Below, in pieces: positions 10,701 through 24,000 of a DNA stretch of 64,000 nucleotides. The position numbers were made by a program, and so were the translations under genes. Source of the stretch: Luidia sarsii (Eukaryota > Echinodermata > Asteroidea > Paxillosida > Luidiidae); the NCBI GenBank assembly GCA_949987565.1, contig OX465103.1, forward strand, positions 11,687,032 to 11,751,031, read 5' to 3'. The notes below the pieces were generated by a model that saw only the letters and a program-made list of their open reading frames with translations, made no database searches and was not told the DNA's origin. Every line of letters begins with the position of its first letter. Within the stretch, counting starts at the first letter, position 1.

Positions 10701-13700
10701 TGGTCCGAATCGAGTCAGTGGACTCTTGGGCTCCTGTGGAGTCATTTTTTGGAGGAATCTGGGAAATTTTATTTTGGGTCAAAAGTTGGAAAATTTGACA
10801 GGAGCGGACCTGTCTGAAAAGTCAGAAATCGGGAAAAAATCATGGTGTTTGTTTTTTGCTCTGAAATACCTGCAGTGACTTTCCCGTTGGTCCGAATCGA
10901 GTCTGTGGACTCTTGGGCACCTGTGGAATCATATTGGGAGGAATCTGGGAAATTTGTTTTTGGGTCAAAAGTTGGAAATTTTGACAGGAGCGGACCTGTC
11001 GGAAAAGTCAGAAATCGGGACAAAATCATGGTGTTTGTTTTTGCTCTGAAATACCTGCAGTGACTTTCCCGTTGGTCCAAATCGAGTCAGTGGACTCTTG
11101 GGCCCCTGTGGAGTCATTTTGGGAGGAATCTGGGAAATTTGATTTTGGGTCAAAAGTTGGAAATTTTGACAGGAGCGGACCTGTCGGAAAAGTCAGAAAA
11201 CGTGCCAAAATCAAGTTTTTTTTGTTTTTTGCTCTGAAATACCTGCAGTAACTTTCCCGTTGGTCCGAATCGAGTCAGTGGACTCTTGGGCCCCTTTGGA
11301 GTCATTTTGGGAGAAATCTGGGAAATTTTATTTTGGGTCAAAAGTTGGAAGTTTTGACAGGAGCGGACCTGTCGGAAACGTCAGAAATCGGGCTTAAATC
11401 ACGGTTTTTGTTTTTTGCTCTGAAATACCCGCAGCGACTTTCCCGTTGGTCCGTATCAAGTCAGTGGACTCTTGGGCCCCTGTGGAGTCATTTTGGGAGA
11501 AATCTGGGAAATTTTATTTTGGGTCAAAAGTTGGAAGTTTCGACAGGAGCGGACCTGTCGGAAAAGTCAGAAATCGGGACAAAATCATGGTGTTTGTTTT
11601 TTGCTCTGAAATACCTGCAGTGACTTTCCCGTTGGTCCGAATCAAGTCAGTGGACTCTTGGGCCCCTGTGGAGTCATTTTGGGAGGAATCTGGGAAATTT
11701 TATTTTGGGTCAAAAGTTGGAAATTTTGACATGAGCGGACCTGTCGGAAAAGTCAGAAATCGGGCATAAATCACGGTTTTTGTTTTTTGCTCTGAAATAC
11801 CCGCAGCGACTTTCCCGTTGTCTGGATCAAGTCAGTGGACTCTTGGGCCCCTGTGGAGTCATTTTGGGAGAAATCTGGGAAATTTTATTTTGGGTCAAAA
11901 GTTGGAAGTTTCGACAGGAGCGGACCTGTCGGAAAAGTCAGAAATCGGGCCTAAGTCACGGTTTTTGTTTTTTGCTCTGAAATACCCGCAGCGACTTTCC
12001 CGTTGGTCCGAATTGAGTCAGTGGACTCTTGGGCCCTTGTGGAGTCATTTTGGGAGGAATCTGGGAAATTTTATTTTGGGTCAAAAGTTGGAAATTTCGA
12101 CAGGAGCGGACCTGTCGGAAAAGTCAGAAAACGTGTCAAAATCACGGTTTTGGTTTTTTGCTCTGAAGTACCTGCAGTGACTTTCCCGTTGGTCCGAATC
12201 GAGTCAGTGGACTCTTGGGCTCCTGTGGAGTCATTTTTTGGAGGAATCTGGGAAATTTTATTTTGGGTCAAAAGTTGGAAAATTTGACAGGAGCGGACCT
12301 GTCGGAAAAGTCAGAAATCGGGACAAAAACATGGTGTTTGTTTTTTGCTCTGAAATACCTGCAGTGACTTTCCCGTTGGTCCGAATCAAGTCAGTGGACT
12401 CTTGGGCCCCTGTGGAGTCATTTTGGGAGGAATCTGGGAAATTTTATTTTGGGTCAAAAGTTGGAAATTTTGACATGAGCGGACCTGTCGGAAAAGTCAG
12501 AAATCGGGCATAAATCACGGTTTTTGTTTTTTGCTCTGAAATACCCGCAGCGACTTTCCCGTTGTCTGGATCAAGTCAGTGGACTCTTGGGCCCCTGTGG
12601 AGTCATTTTGGGAGAAATCTGGGAAATTTTATTTTGGGTCAAAAGTTGGAAGTTTCGACAGGAGCGGACCTGTCGGAAAAGTCAGAAATCGGGCCTAAAT
12701 CACGGTTTGTTTTTTTTGGTCTGAAATTCCTGCAGTGACTTTCCCGTTGATCCGAATCGAGTCAGTGGACTCTTGGGCACCTGTGGAATCATATTGGGAG
12801 GAATCTGGGAAATTTGATTTTGGGTCAAAAGTTGGAAATTTTGACAGGAGCGGACCTGTCGGAAAAGTCAGAAAACGTGCCAAAATCAAGGTTTTTTCTT
12901 TTTGCTCTGAAATACCTGCAGTAACTTTCCCGTTGGTCCGAATCGAGTCAGTGGACTCTTGGGCCCCTTTGGAGTCATTTTGGGAGGAATCTGGGAAATT
13001 TTATTTTGGGTCAAAAGTTGGAAATTTCGACAGGAGCGGACCTGTCGGAAAAGTCAGAAAACGTGTCAAAATCACGGTTTTTGTTTTTTGCTCTGAAGTA
13101 CCTGCAGTGACTTTCCCGTTGGTCCGAATCGAGTCAGTGGACTCTTGGGCTCCTGTGGAGTCATTTTGGGAGAAATCTGGGAAATTTTATTTTGGGTCAA
13201 AAGTTGGAAGTTTCGACAGGAGCGGACCTGTCGGAAAAGTCAGAAATCGGGACAAAATCATGGTGTTTGTTTTTTGCTCTGAAATACCCGCAGCGACTTT
13301 CCCGTTGGTCCGAATTGAGTCAGTGGACTCTTGGGCCCTTGTGGAGTCATTTTGGGAGGAATCTGGGAAATTTTATTTTGGGTCAAAAGTTGGAAATTTC
13401 GACAGGAGCGGACCTGTCGGAAAAGTCAGAAAACGTGTCAAAATCACGGTTTTGGTTTTTTGCTCTGAAGTACCTGCAGTGACTTTCCCGTTGGTCCGAA
13501 TCGAGTCAGTGGACTCTTGGGCTCCTGTGGAGTCATTTTTTGGAGGAATCTGGGAAATTTTATTTTGGGTCAAAAGTTGGAAAATTTGACAGGAGCGGAC
13601 CTGTCGGAAAAGTCAGAAATCGGGCATAAATCACGGTTTTTGTTTTTTGCTCTGAAATACCCGCAGCGACTTTCCCGTTGTCTGGATCAAGTCAGTGGAC

Positions 13701-13875
13701 TCTTGGGCCCCTGTGGAGTCATTTTGGGAGAAATCTGGGAAATTTTATTTTGGGTCAAAAGTTGGAAAATTTGACAGGAGCGGACCTGTCGGAAAAGTCA
13801 GAAAACGTGCCAAAATCAAGTTTTTTTGTTTTTTGCTCTGAAATACCCGCAGCGACTTTCCCGTTGGTCCGAATT
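7180..13875 (+). repeat. 36-monomer HOR (6,696 bp), copy 1
   Basis: The unit is exactly 36 x 186 = 6,696 bases and is followed directly by a second copy. Throughout, the open frames and rare alleles of copy 1 reappear 6,696 bases later with no difference I found; examples are ttcccgtagtctgg near 9770, gaggggacc near 10244 and aatcttgg near 10652. Hand count of the left dyad arm: 16 monomers with cgacagg and 20 with tgacagg or tgacatg. The left limit is the aatcg/aattg difference at 7179 versus 13875. Confidence 0.92.
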
Positions 13876-16800
13876 GAGTCAGTGGACTCTTGGGCTCCTG
13901 TGGAGTCATTTTGGGAGAAATCTGGGAAATTTTATTTTGGGTCAAAAGTTGGAAGTTTTGACAGGAGCGGACCTGTCGGAAACGTCAGAAATCGGGCCTA
14001 AATCACGGTTTTTGTTTTTTGCTCTGAAATACCCGCAGCGACTTTCCCGTTGGTCCGTATCAAGTCAGTGGACTCTTGGGCCCCTGTGGAGTCATTTTGG
14101 GAGAAATCTGGGAAATTTTATTTTGGGTCAAAAGTTGGAAGTTTCGACAGGAGCGGACCTGTCTGAAAAGTCAGAAATCGGGACAAAATCATGGTGTTTG
14201 TTTTTTGCTCTGAAATACCTGCAGTGACTTTCCCGTTGGTCCGAATCAAGTCAGTGGACTCTTGGGCCCCTGTGGAGTCATTTTGGGAGGAATCTGGGAA
14301 ATTTTATTTTGTGTCAAAAGTTGGAAATTTTGACATGAGCGGACCTGTCGGAAAAGTCAGAAATCGGGCCTAAATCACGGTTTTTGTTTTTTGCTCTGAA
14401 ATACCCGCAGCGACTTTCCCGTTGTCTGGATCAAGTCAGTGGACTCTTGGGCCCCTGTGGAGTCATTTTGGGAGAAATCTGGGAAATTTTATTTTGGGTC
14501 AAAAGTTGGAAGTTTCGACAGGAGCGGACCTGTCGGAAAAGTCAGAAATCGGGCCTAAATCACGGTTTGTTTTTTTTGGTCTGAAATTCCTGCAGTGACT
14601 TTCCCGTTGATCCGAATCGAGTCAGTGGACTCTTGGGCACCTGTGGAATCATATTGGGAGGAATCTGGGAAATTTGATTTTGGGTCAAAAGTTGGAAATT
14701 TTGACAGGAGCGGACCTGTCGGAAAAGTCAGAAAACGTGCCAAAATCAAGGTTTGTTTTTTTTGGTCTGAAATACCTGCAGTGACTTTCCCGTTGGTCCG
14801 AATCGAGTCAGTGGACTCTTGGGCACCTGTGGAATCATATTGGGAGGAATCTGGGAAATTTGTTTTTGGGTCAAAAGTTGGAAATTTTGACAGGAGCGGA
14901 CCTGTCGGAAAAGTCAGAAAACGTGTCAAAATCACGGTTTTGGTTTTTTGCTCTGAAGTACCTGCAGTGACTTTCCCGTTGGTCCGAATCGAGTCAGTGG
15001 ACTCTTGGGCTCCTGTGGAGTCATTTTGGAAGGAATCTGGGAAATTTTATTTTGGGTCAAAAGTTGGAAAATTTGACAGGAGCGGACCTGTCGGAAACGT
15101 CAGAAATCGGGCCTGAATCACGGTTTTTGTTTTTTGCTCTGAAATACCCGCAGCGACTTTCCCGTTGGTCCGTATCAAGTCAGTGGACTCTTGGGCCCTT
15201 GTGGAGTCATTTTGGGAGGAATCTGGGAAATTTTATTTTGGGTCAAAAGTTGGAAATTTCGACAGGAGCGGACCTGTCGGAAAAGTCAGAAAACGTGTCA
15301 AAATCACGGTTTTGGTTTTTTGCTCTGAAGTACCTGCAGTGACTTTCCCGTTGGTCCGAATCGAGTCAGTGGACTCTTGGGCTCCTGTGGAGTCATTTTT
15401 TGGAGCAATCTGGGAAATTTTATTTTGGGTCAAAAGTTGGAAGTTTTGACAGGAGCGGACCTGTCGGAAAAGTCAGAAATCGGGACAAAATCATGGTGTT
15501 TGTTTTTGCTCTGAAATACCTGCAGTGACTTTCCCGTTGGTCCAAATCGAGTCAGTGGACTCTTGGGCCCCTGTGGAGTCATTTTGGGAGGAATCTGGGA
15601 AATTTTATTTTGGGTCAAAAGTTGGAAATTTCGACAGGAGCGGACCTGTCGGAAAAGTCAGAAAACGTGTCAAAATCACGGTTTTGGTTTTTTGCTCTGA
15701 AAAACCTGCAGTGACTTTCCCGTTGGTCCGAATCGAGTCAGTGGACTCTTAGGCATCTGTGGAATCATATTGGGAGGAATCTGGGAAATTTGATTTTGGG
15801 TCAAAATTTGGAAATTTTGACAGGAGCGGACCTGTCGGAAAAGTAAGAAAACGTGCCAAAATCACGGTTTTGGTTTTTTGCTCTGAAAAACCTGCAGTGA
15901 CTTTCCCGTTGGTCCGAATCGAGTCAGTAGACTCTTGGGCCCCTTTGGAGTCATTTTGGGAGAAATCTGGGAAATTTTATTTTGGGTCAAAAGTTGGAAG
16001 TTTTGACAGGAGCGGACCTGTCGGAAACGTCAGAAATCGGGCCTAAATCACGGTTTTTGTTTTTTGCTCTGAAATACCCGCAGCGACTTTCCCGTTGGTC
16101 CGTATCAAATCAGTGGACTCTTGGGCCCCTGTGGAGTCATTTTGGGAGAAATCTGGGAAATTTTATTTTGGGTCAAAAGTTGGAAGTTTCGACAGGAGCG
16201 GACCTGTCGGAAAAGTCAGAAATCGGGACAAAATCATGGTGTTTGTTTTTTGCTCTGAAATACCTGCAGTGACTTTCCCGTTGGTCCGAATCAAGTCAGT
16301 GGACTCTTGGGCCCCTGTGGAGTCATTTTGGGAGGAATCTGGGAAATTTTATTTTTGGTCAAAAGTTGGAAATTTTGACATGAGCGGACCTGTCAGAAAA
16401 GTCAGAAATCGGGCATAAATCACGGTTTTTGTTTTTTGCTCTGAAATACCCGCAGCGACTTTCCCGTAGTCTGGATCAAGTCAGTGGACTCTTGGGCCCC
16501 TGTGGAGTCATTTTGGGAGAAATCTGGGAAATTTTATTTTGGGTCAAAAGTTGGAAGTATCGACAGGAGCGGACCTGTCGGAAAAGTCAGAAATCGGGCC
16601 TAAATCACGGTTTGTTTTTTTTGGTCTGAAATTCCTGCAGTGACTTTCCCGTTGATCCGAATCGAGTCAGTGGACTCTTGGGCACCTGTGGAATCATATT
16701 GGGAGGAATCTGGGAAATTTGATTTTGGGTCAAAAGTTGGAAATTTTGACAGGAGCGGACCTATCGGAAAAGTCAGAAAACGTGCCAAAATCAAGGTTTT

Positions 16801-19800
16801 TTGTTTTTGCTCTGAAATACCTGCAGTAACTTTCCCATTGGTCCGAATCGAGTCAGTGGACTCTTGGGCCCCTTTGGAGTCATTTTGGGAGAAATCTGGG
16901 AAATTTTTTTTTGGGTCAAAAGTTGGAAATTTCGACAGGAGGGGACCTGTCGGAAAAGTTAGAAAACGTGTCAAAATCACGGTTTTTCTTTTTTGCTCTG
17001 AAGTACCTGCAGTGACTTTCCCGTTGGTCCGAATCGAGTCAGTGGACTCTTGGGCTCCTGTGGAGTCATTTTGGGAGAAATCTGGGAAATTTTATTTGGG
17101 GTCAAAAGTTGGAAGTTTCGACAGGAGCGGACCTGTCGGAAAAGTCAGAAATCGGGCCTAAATCACGGTTTGTTTTTTTTGGTCTGAAATACCTGCAGTG
17201 ACTTTCCCGTTGGTCCGAATCGAGTCAGTGGACTCTTGGGCTCCTGTGGAGTCATTTTGGGAGGAATCTGTGAAATTTTATTTTGGGTCAAAAGTTGGAA
17301 ATTTCGACAGGAGCGGACCTGTCGGAAAAGTCAGAAAACGTGTCAAAATCTTGGTTTTGGTTTTTTGCTCTGAAGTACCTGCAGTGACTTTCCCGTTGGT
17401 CCGAATCGAGTCAGTGGACTCTTGGGCTCCTGTGGAGTCATTTTTTGGAGGAATCTGGGAAATTTTATTTTGGGTCAAAAGTTGGAAAATTTGACAGGAG
17501 CGGACCTGTCTGAAAAGTCAGAAATCGGGAAAAAATCATGGTGTTTGTTTTTTGCTCTGAAATACCTGCAGTGACTTTCCCGTTGGTCCGAATCGAGTCT
17601 GTGGACTCTTGGGCACCTGTGGAATCATATTGGGAGGAATCTGGGAAATTTGTTTTTGGGTCAAAAGTTGGAAATTTTGACAGGAGCGGACCTGTCGGAA
17701 AAGTCAGAAATCGGGACAAAATCATGGTGTTTGTTTTTGCTCTGAAATACCTGCAGTGACTTTCCCGTTGGTCCAAATCGAGTCAGTGGACTCTTGGGCC
17801 CCTGTGGAGTCATTTTGGGAGGAATCTGGGAAATTTGATTTTGGGTCAAAAGTTGGAAATTTTGACAGGAGCGGACCTGTCGGAAAAGTCAGAAAACGTG
17901 CCAAAATCAAGTTTTTTTTGTTTTTTGCTCTGAAATACCTGCAGTAACTTTCCCGTTGGTCCGAATCGAGTCAGTGGACTCTTGGGCCCCTTTGGAGTCA
18001 TTTTGGGAGAAATCTGGGAAATTTTATTTTGGGTCAAAAGTTGGAAGTTTTGACAGGAGCGGACCTGTCGGAAACGTCAGAAATCGGGCTTAAATCACGG
18101 TTTTTGTTTTTTGCTCTGAAATACCCGCAGCGACTTTCCCGTTGGTCCGTATCAAGTCAGTGGACTCTTGGGCCCCTGTGGAGTCATTTTGGGAGAAATC
18201 TGGGAAATTTTATTTTGGGTCAAAAGTTGGAAGTTTCGACAGGAGCGGACCTGTCGGAAAAGTCAGAAATCGGGACAAAATCATGGTGTTTGTTTTTTGC
18301 TCTGAAATACCTGCAGTGACTTTCCCGTTGGTCCGAATCAAGTCAGTGGACTCTTGGGCCCCTGTGGAGTCATTTTGGGAGGAATCTGGGAAATTTTATT
18401 TTGGGTCAAAAGTTGGAAATTTTGACATGAGCGGACCTGTCGGAAAAGTCAGAAATCGGGCATAAATCACGGTTTTTGTTTTTTGCTCTGAAATACCCGC
18501 AGCGACTTTCCCGTTGTCTGGATCAAGTCAGTGGACTCTTGGGCCCCTGTGGAGTCATTTTGGGAGAAATCTGGGAAATTTTATTTTGGGTCAAAAGTTG
18601 GAAGTTTCGACAGGAGCGGACCTGTCGGAAAAGTCAGAAATCGGGCCTAAGTCACGGTTTTTGTTTTTTGCTCTGAAATACCCGCAGCGACTTTCCCGTT
18701 GGTCCGAATTGAGTCAGTGGACTCTTGGGCCCTTGTGGAGTCATTTTGGGAGGAATCTGGGAAATTTTATTTTGGGTCAAAAGTTGGAAATTTCGACAGG
18801 AGCGGACCTGTCGGAAAAGTCAGAAAACGTGTCAAAATCACGGTTTTGGTTTTTTGCTCTGAAGTACCTGCAGTGACTTTCCCGTTGGTCCGAATCGAGT
18901 CAGTGGACTCTTGGGCTCCTGTGGAGTCATTTTTTGGAGGAATCTGGGAAATTTTATTTTGGGTCAAAAGTTGGAAAATTTGACAGGAGCGGACCTGTCG
19001 GAAAAGTCAGAAATCGGGACAAAAACATGGTGTTTGTTTTTTGCTCTGAAATACCTGCAGTGACTTTCCCGTTGGTCCGAATCAAGTCAGTGGACTCTTG
19101 GGCCCCTGTGGAGTCATTTTGGGAGGAATCTGGGAAATTTTATTTTGGGTCAAAAGTTGGAAATTTTGACATGAGCGGACCTGTCGGAAAAGTCAGAAAT
19201 CGGGCATAAATCACGGTTTTTGTTTTTTGCTCTGAAATACCCGCAGCGACTTTCCCGTTGTCTGGATCAAGTCAGTGGACTCTTGGGCCCCTGTGGAGTC
19301 ATTTTGGGAGAAATCTGGGAAATTTTATTTTGGGTCAAAAGTTGGAAGTTTCGACAGGAGCGGACCTGTCGGAAAAGTCAGAAATCGGGCCTAAATCACG
19401 GTTTGTTTTTTTTGGTCTGAAATTCCTGCAGTGACTTTCCCGTTGATCCGAATCGAGTCAGTGGACTCTTGGGCACCTGTGGAATCATATTGGGAGGAAT
19501 CTGGGAAATTTGATTTTGGGTCAAAAGTTGGAAATTTTGACAGGAGCGGACCTGTCGGAAAAGTCAGAAAACGTGCCAAAATCAAGGTTTTTTCTTTTTG
19601 CTCTGAAATACCTGCAGTAACTTTCCCGTTGGTCCGAATCGAGTCAGTGGACTCTTGGGCCCCTTTGGAGTCATTTTGGGAGGAATCTGGGAAATTTTAT
19701 TTTGGGTCAAAAGTTGGAAATTTCGACAGGAGCGGACCTGTCGGAAAAGTCAGAAAACGTGTCAAAATCACGGTTTTTGTTTTTTGCTCTGAAGTACCTG

Positions 19801-20571
19801 CAGTGACTTTCCCGTTGGTCCGAATCGAGTCAGTGGACTCTTGGGCTCCTGTGGAGTCATTTTGGGAGAAATCTGGGAAATTTTATTTTGGGTCAAAAGT
19901 TGGAAGTTTCGACAGGAGCGGACCTGTCGGAAAAGTCAGAAATCGGGACAAAATCATGGTGTTTGTTTTTTGCTCTGAAATACCCGCAGCGACTTTCCCG
20001 TTGGTCCGAATTGAGTCAGTGGACTCTTGGGCCCTTGTGGAGTCATTTTGGGAGGAATCTGGGAAATTTTATTTTGGGTCAAAAGTTGGAAATTTCGACA
20101 GGAGCGGACCTGTCGGAAAAGTCAGAAAACGTGTCAAAATCACGGTTTTGGTTTTTTGCTCTGAAGTACCTGCAGTGACTTTCCCGTTGGTCCGAATCGA
20201 GTCAGTGGACTCTTGGGCTCCTGTGGAGTCATTTTTTGGAGGAATCTGGGAAATTTTATTTTGGGTCAAAAGTTGGAAAATTTGACAGGAGCGGACCTGT
20301 CGGAAAAGTCAGAAATCGGGCATAAATCACGGTTTTTGTTTTTTGCTCTGAAATACCCGCAGCGACTTTCCCGTTGTCTGGATCAAGTCAGTGGACTCTT
20401 GGGCCCCTGTGGAGTCATTTTGGGAGAAATCTGGGAAATTTTATTTTGGGTCAAAAGTTGGAAAATTTGACAGGAGCGGACCTGTCGGAAAAGTCAGAAA
20501 ACGTGCCAAAATCAAGTTTTTTTGTTTTTTGCTCTGAAATACCCGCAGCGACTTTCCCGTTGGTCCGAATT
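13876..20571 (+). repeat. 36-monomer HOR (6,696 bp), copy 2
   Basis: Direct tandem copy of 7180-13875, apparently identical over its full length. From about 14889 onward the same sequence is found again 20,830 bases downstream. The part 14889-16355 also appears inside each 28-mer unit (25307-26773 and equivalents). Confidence 0.92.
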
Positions 20572-23500
20572 GAGTCAGTGGACTCTTGGGCCCTTGTGGA
20601 GTCATTTTGGGAGGAATCTGGGAAATTTTATTTTGGGTCAAAAGTTGGAAATTTCGACAGGAGCGGACCTGTCGGAAAAGTCAGAAAACGTGTCAAAATC
20701 ACGGTTTTTGTTTTTTGCTCTGAAGTACCTGCAGTGACTTTTCCGTTGGTCCATATCGAGTCAGTGGACTCTTGGGCTCCTGTGGAGTCATTTTTTGGAG
20801 GAATCTGGGAAATTTTATTTTGGGTCAAAAGTTGGAAATTTCGACAGGAGCGGACCTGTCGGAAAAGTCAGAAAACGTGTCAAAATCACGGTTTTGGTTT
20901 TTTGCTCTGAAAAACCTGCAGTGACTTTCCCGTTGGTCCGAATCGAGTCAGTGGACTCTTAGGCATCTGTGGAATCATATTGGGAGGAATCTGGGAAATT
21001 TGATTTTGGGTCAAAATTTGGAAATTTTGACAGGAGCGGACCTGTCGGAAAAGTCAGAAAACGTGCCAAAATCAAGTTTTTTTTGTTTTTTGCTCTGAAA
21101 TACCTGCAGTAACTTTCCCGTTGGTCCGAATCGAGTCAGTGGACTCTTGGGCCCCTTTGGAGTCATTTTGGGAGAAATCTGGGAAATTTTATTTTGGGTC
21201 AAAAGTTGGAAGTTTTGACAGGAGCGGACCTGTCGGAAACGTCAGAAATCGGGCCTAAATCACGGTTTTTGTTTTTTGCTCTGAAATACCCGCAGCGACT
21301 TTCCCGTTGGTCCGTATCAAGTCAGTGGACTCTTGGGCCCCTGTGGAGTCATTTTGGGAGAAATCTGGGAAATTTTATTTTGGGTCAAAAGTTGGAAGTT
21401 TCGACAGGAGCGGACCTGTCGGAAAAGTCAGAAATCGGGACAAAATCATGGTGTTTGTTTTTTGCTCTGAAATACCTGCAGTGACTTTCCCGTTGGTCCG
21501 AATCAAGTCAGTGGACTCTTGGGCCCCTGTGGAGTCATTTTGGGAGGAATCTGGGAAATTTTATTTTGGGTCAAAAGTTGGAAATTTTGACATGAGCGGA
21601 CCTGTTGGAAAAGTCAGAAATCGGGCATAAATCACGGTTTTTGTTTTTTGCTCTGAAATACCCGCAGCGACTTTCCCGTTGTCTGGATCAAGTCAGTGGA
21701 CTCTTGGGCCCCTGTGGAGTCATTTTGGGAGAAATCTGGGAAATTTTATTTTGGGTCAAAAGTTGGAAGTTTCGACAGGAGCGGACCTGTCGGAAAAGTC
21801 AGAAATCGGGCCTAAATCACGGTTTGTTTTTTTTGGTCTGAAATTCCTGCAGTGACTTTTCCGTTGATCCGAATCGAGTCAGTGGACTCTTGGGCACCTG
21901 TGGAATCATATTGGGAGGAATCTGGGAAATTTGATTTTGGGTCAAAATTTGGAAATTTTGACAGGAGCGGACCTGTCGGAAAAGTCAGAAAACGTGCCAA
22001 AATCAAGGTTTTTTGTTTTTGCTCTGAAATACCTGCAGTAACTTTCCCGTTGGTCCGAATCGAGTCAGTGGACTCTTGGGCCCCTTTGGAGTCATTTTGG
22101 GAGAAATCTGGGAAATTTTATTTTGGGTCAAAAGTTGGAAGTTTTGACAGGAGCGGACCTGTCGGAAACGTCAGAAATCGGGCCTAAATCACGGTTTTTG
22201 TTTTTTGCTCTGAAATACCCGCAGCGACTTTCCCGTTGGTCCGTATCAAGTCAGTGGACTCTTGGGCCCCTGTGGAGTCATTTTGGGAGAAATCTGGGAA
22301 ATTTTATTTTGGGTCAAAAGTTGGAAGTTTCGACAGGAGCGGACCTGTCGGAAAAGTCAGAAATCGGGACAAAATCATGGTGTTTGTTTTTTGCTCTGAA
22401 ATACCTGCAGTGACTTTCCCGTTGGTCCGAATCAAGTCAGTGGACTCTTGGGCCCCTGTGGAGTCATTTTGGGAGGAATCTGGGAAATTTTATTTTGGGT
22501 CAAAAGTTGGAAATTTTGACATGAGCGGACCTGTTGGAAAAGTCAGAAATCGGGCATAAATCACGGTTTTTGTTTTTTGCTCTGAAATACCCGCAGCGAC
22601 TTTCCCGTTGTCTGGATCAAGTCAGTGGACTCTTGGGCCCCTGTGGAGTCATTTTGGGAGAAATCTGGGAAATTTTATTTTGGGTCAAAAGTTGGAAGTT
22701 TCGACAGGAGCGGACCTGTCGGAAAAGTCAGAAAACGTGTCAAAATCACGGTTTTGGTTTTTTGCTCTGAAGTACCTGCAGTGACTTTCCCGTTGGTCCG
22801 AATCGAGTCAGTGGACTCTTAGGCATCTGTGGAATCATATTGGGAGGAATCTGGGAAATTTGATTTTGGGTCAAAATTTGGAAATTTTGACAGGAGCGGA
22901 CCTGTCGGAAAAGTCAGAAAACGTGCCAAAATCAAGTTTTTTTTGTTTTTTGCTCTGAAATACCTGCAGTAACTTTCCCGTTGGTCCGAATCGAGTCAGT
23001 GGACTCTTGGGCCCCTTTGGAGTCATTTTGGGAGAAATCTGGGAAATTTTATTTTGGGTCAAAAGTTGGAAGTTTTGACAGGAGCGGACCTGTCGGAAAC
23101 GTCAGAAATCGGGCCTAAATCACGGTTTTTGTTTTTTGCTCTGAAATACCCGCAGCGACTTTCCCGTTGGTCCGTATCAAGTCAGTGGACTCTTGGGCCC
23201 CTGTGGAGTCATTTTGGGAGAAATCTGGGAAATTTTATTTTGGGTCAAAAGTTGGAAGTTTCGACAGGAGCGGACCTGTCGGAAAAGTCAGAAATCGGGA
23301 CAAAATCATGGTGTTTGTTTTTTGCTCTGAAATACCTGCAGTGACTTTCCCGTTGGTCCGAATCAAGTCAGTGGACTCTTGGGCCCCTGTGGAGTCATTT
23401 TGGGAGGAATCTGGGAAATTTTATTTTGGGTCAAAAGTTGGAAATTTTGACATGAGCGGACCTGTTGGAAAAGTCAGAAATCGGGCATAAATCACGGTTT

Positions 23501-23655
23501 TTGTTTTTTGCTCTGAAATACCCGCAGCGACTTTCCCGTTGTCTGGATCGAGTCAGTGGACTCTTGGGCCCCTTTGGAGTCATTTTGGGAGAAATCTGGG
23601 AAATTTTATTTTGGGTCAAAAGTTGGAAGTTTTGACAGGAGCGGACCTGTCGGAA
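14889..23655 (+). repeat. Long-range duplication, left copy (8,767 bp)
   Basis: Matches 35719-44485 at a constant distance of 20,830 bases. It spans most of 36-mer copy 2, the linker and the first 2.5 kb of 28-mer copy 1. Differences are few: near 16088 (caaatcag versus caagtcag), 16468 (cgtagtc versus cgttgtc), 17351 (tcttgg versus tcacgg), 17772 (gtccaaat versus gttcaaat) and 23022 (gagtc versus gaatc). That implies well over 99% identity. Confidence 0.88.
20572..21141 (+). repeat. Three-monomer linker between the 36-mer and 28-mer blocks
   Basis: About 570 bases of ordinary monomers that belong to neither flanking unit. They include a rare gtccatatcgag allele (near 20750) and a cttaggcatctg allele (near 20959). 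The same linker is found at 41402-41971, carried by the 20,830-bp duplication. Confidence 0.75.
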
Positions 23656-24000
23656 AAGTCAGAAAACGTGCCAAAATCAAGGTTTGTTTTTTTTGGTCTG
23701 AAATACCTGCAGTGACTTTCCCGTTGGTCCGAATCGAGTCAGTGGACTCTTGGGCACCTGTGGAATCATATTGGGAGGAATCTGGGAAATTTGTTTTTGG
23801 GTCAAAAGTTGGAAATTTTGACAGGAGCGGACCTGTCGGAAAAGTCAGAAATCGGGACAAAATCATGGTGTTTGTTTTTGCTCTGAAATACCTGCAGTGA
23901 CTTTCCCGTTGGTCCAAATCGAGTCAGTGGACTCTTGGGCCCATGTGGAGTCATTTTGGGAGGAATCTGGGAAATTTTATTTTGGGTCAAAAGTTGGAAA
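22699..24000 (+). repeat. 7-monomer sub-repeat (1,302 bp), first of a pair, in 28-mer copy 1
   Basis: Exactly 7 x 186 bases and followed directly by a second copy. The left limit is ggaagtttcg (22698 is g) against ggaaatttcg (24000 is a). The same pair recurs at 27905-30508 and 33111-35714 inside 28-mer copies 2 and 3. Confidence 0.88.

Noticed and set aside
12735..13589. Long open frame of 284 codons, with copies at 19431 and 40261, looking like a 62-residue repeat protein
   Set aside because: The monomer is 186 = 3 x 62 bases, so any stop-free frame runs on through monomers. It ends wherever the common gggcctaaa or an indel allele occurs. Overlapping frames on both strands are equally open, and no start context, codon bias, splice signal or domain is evident.
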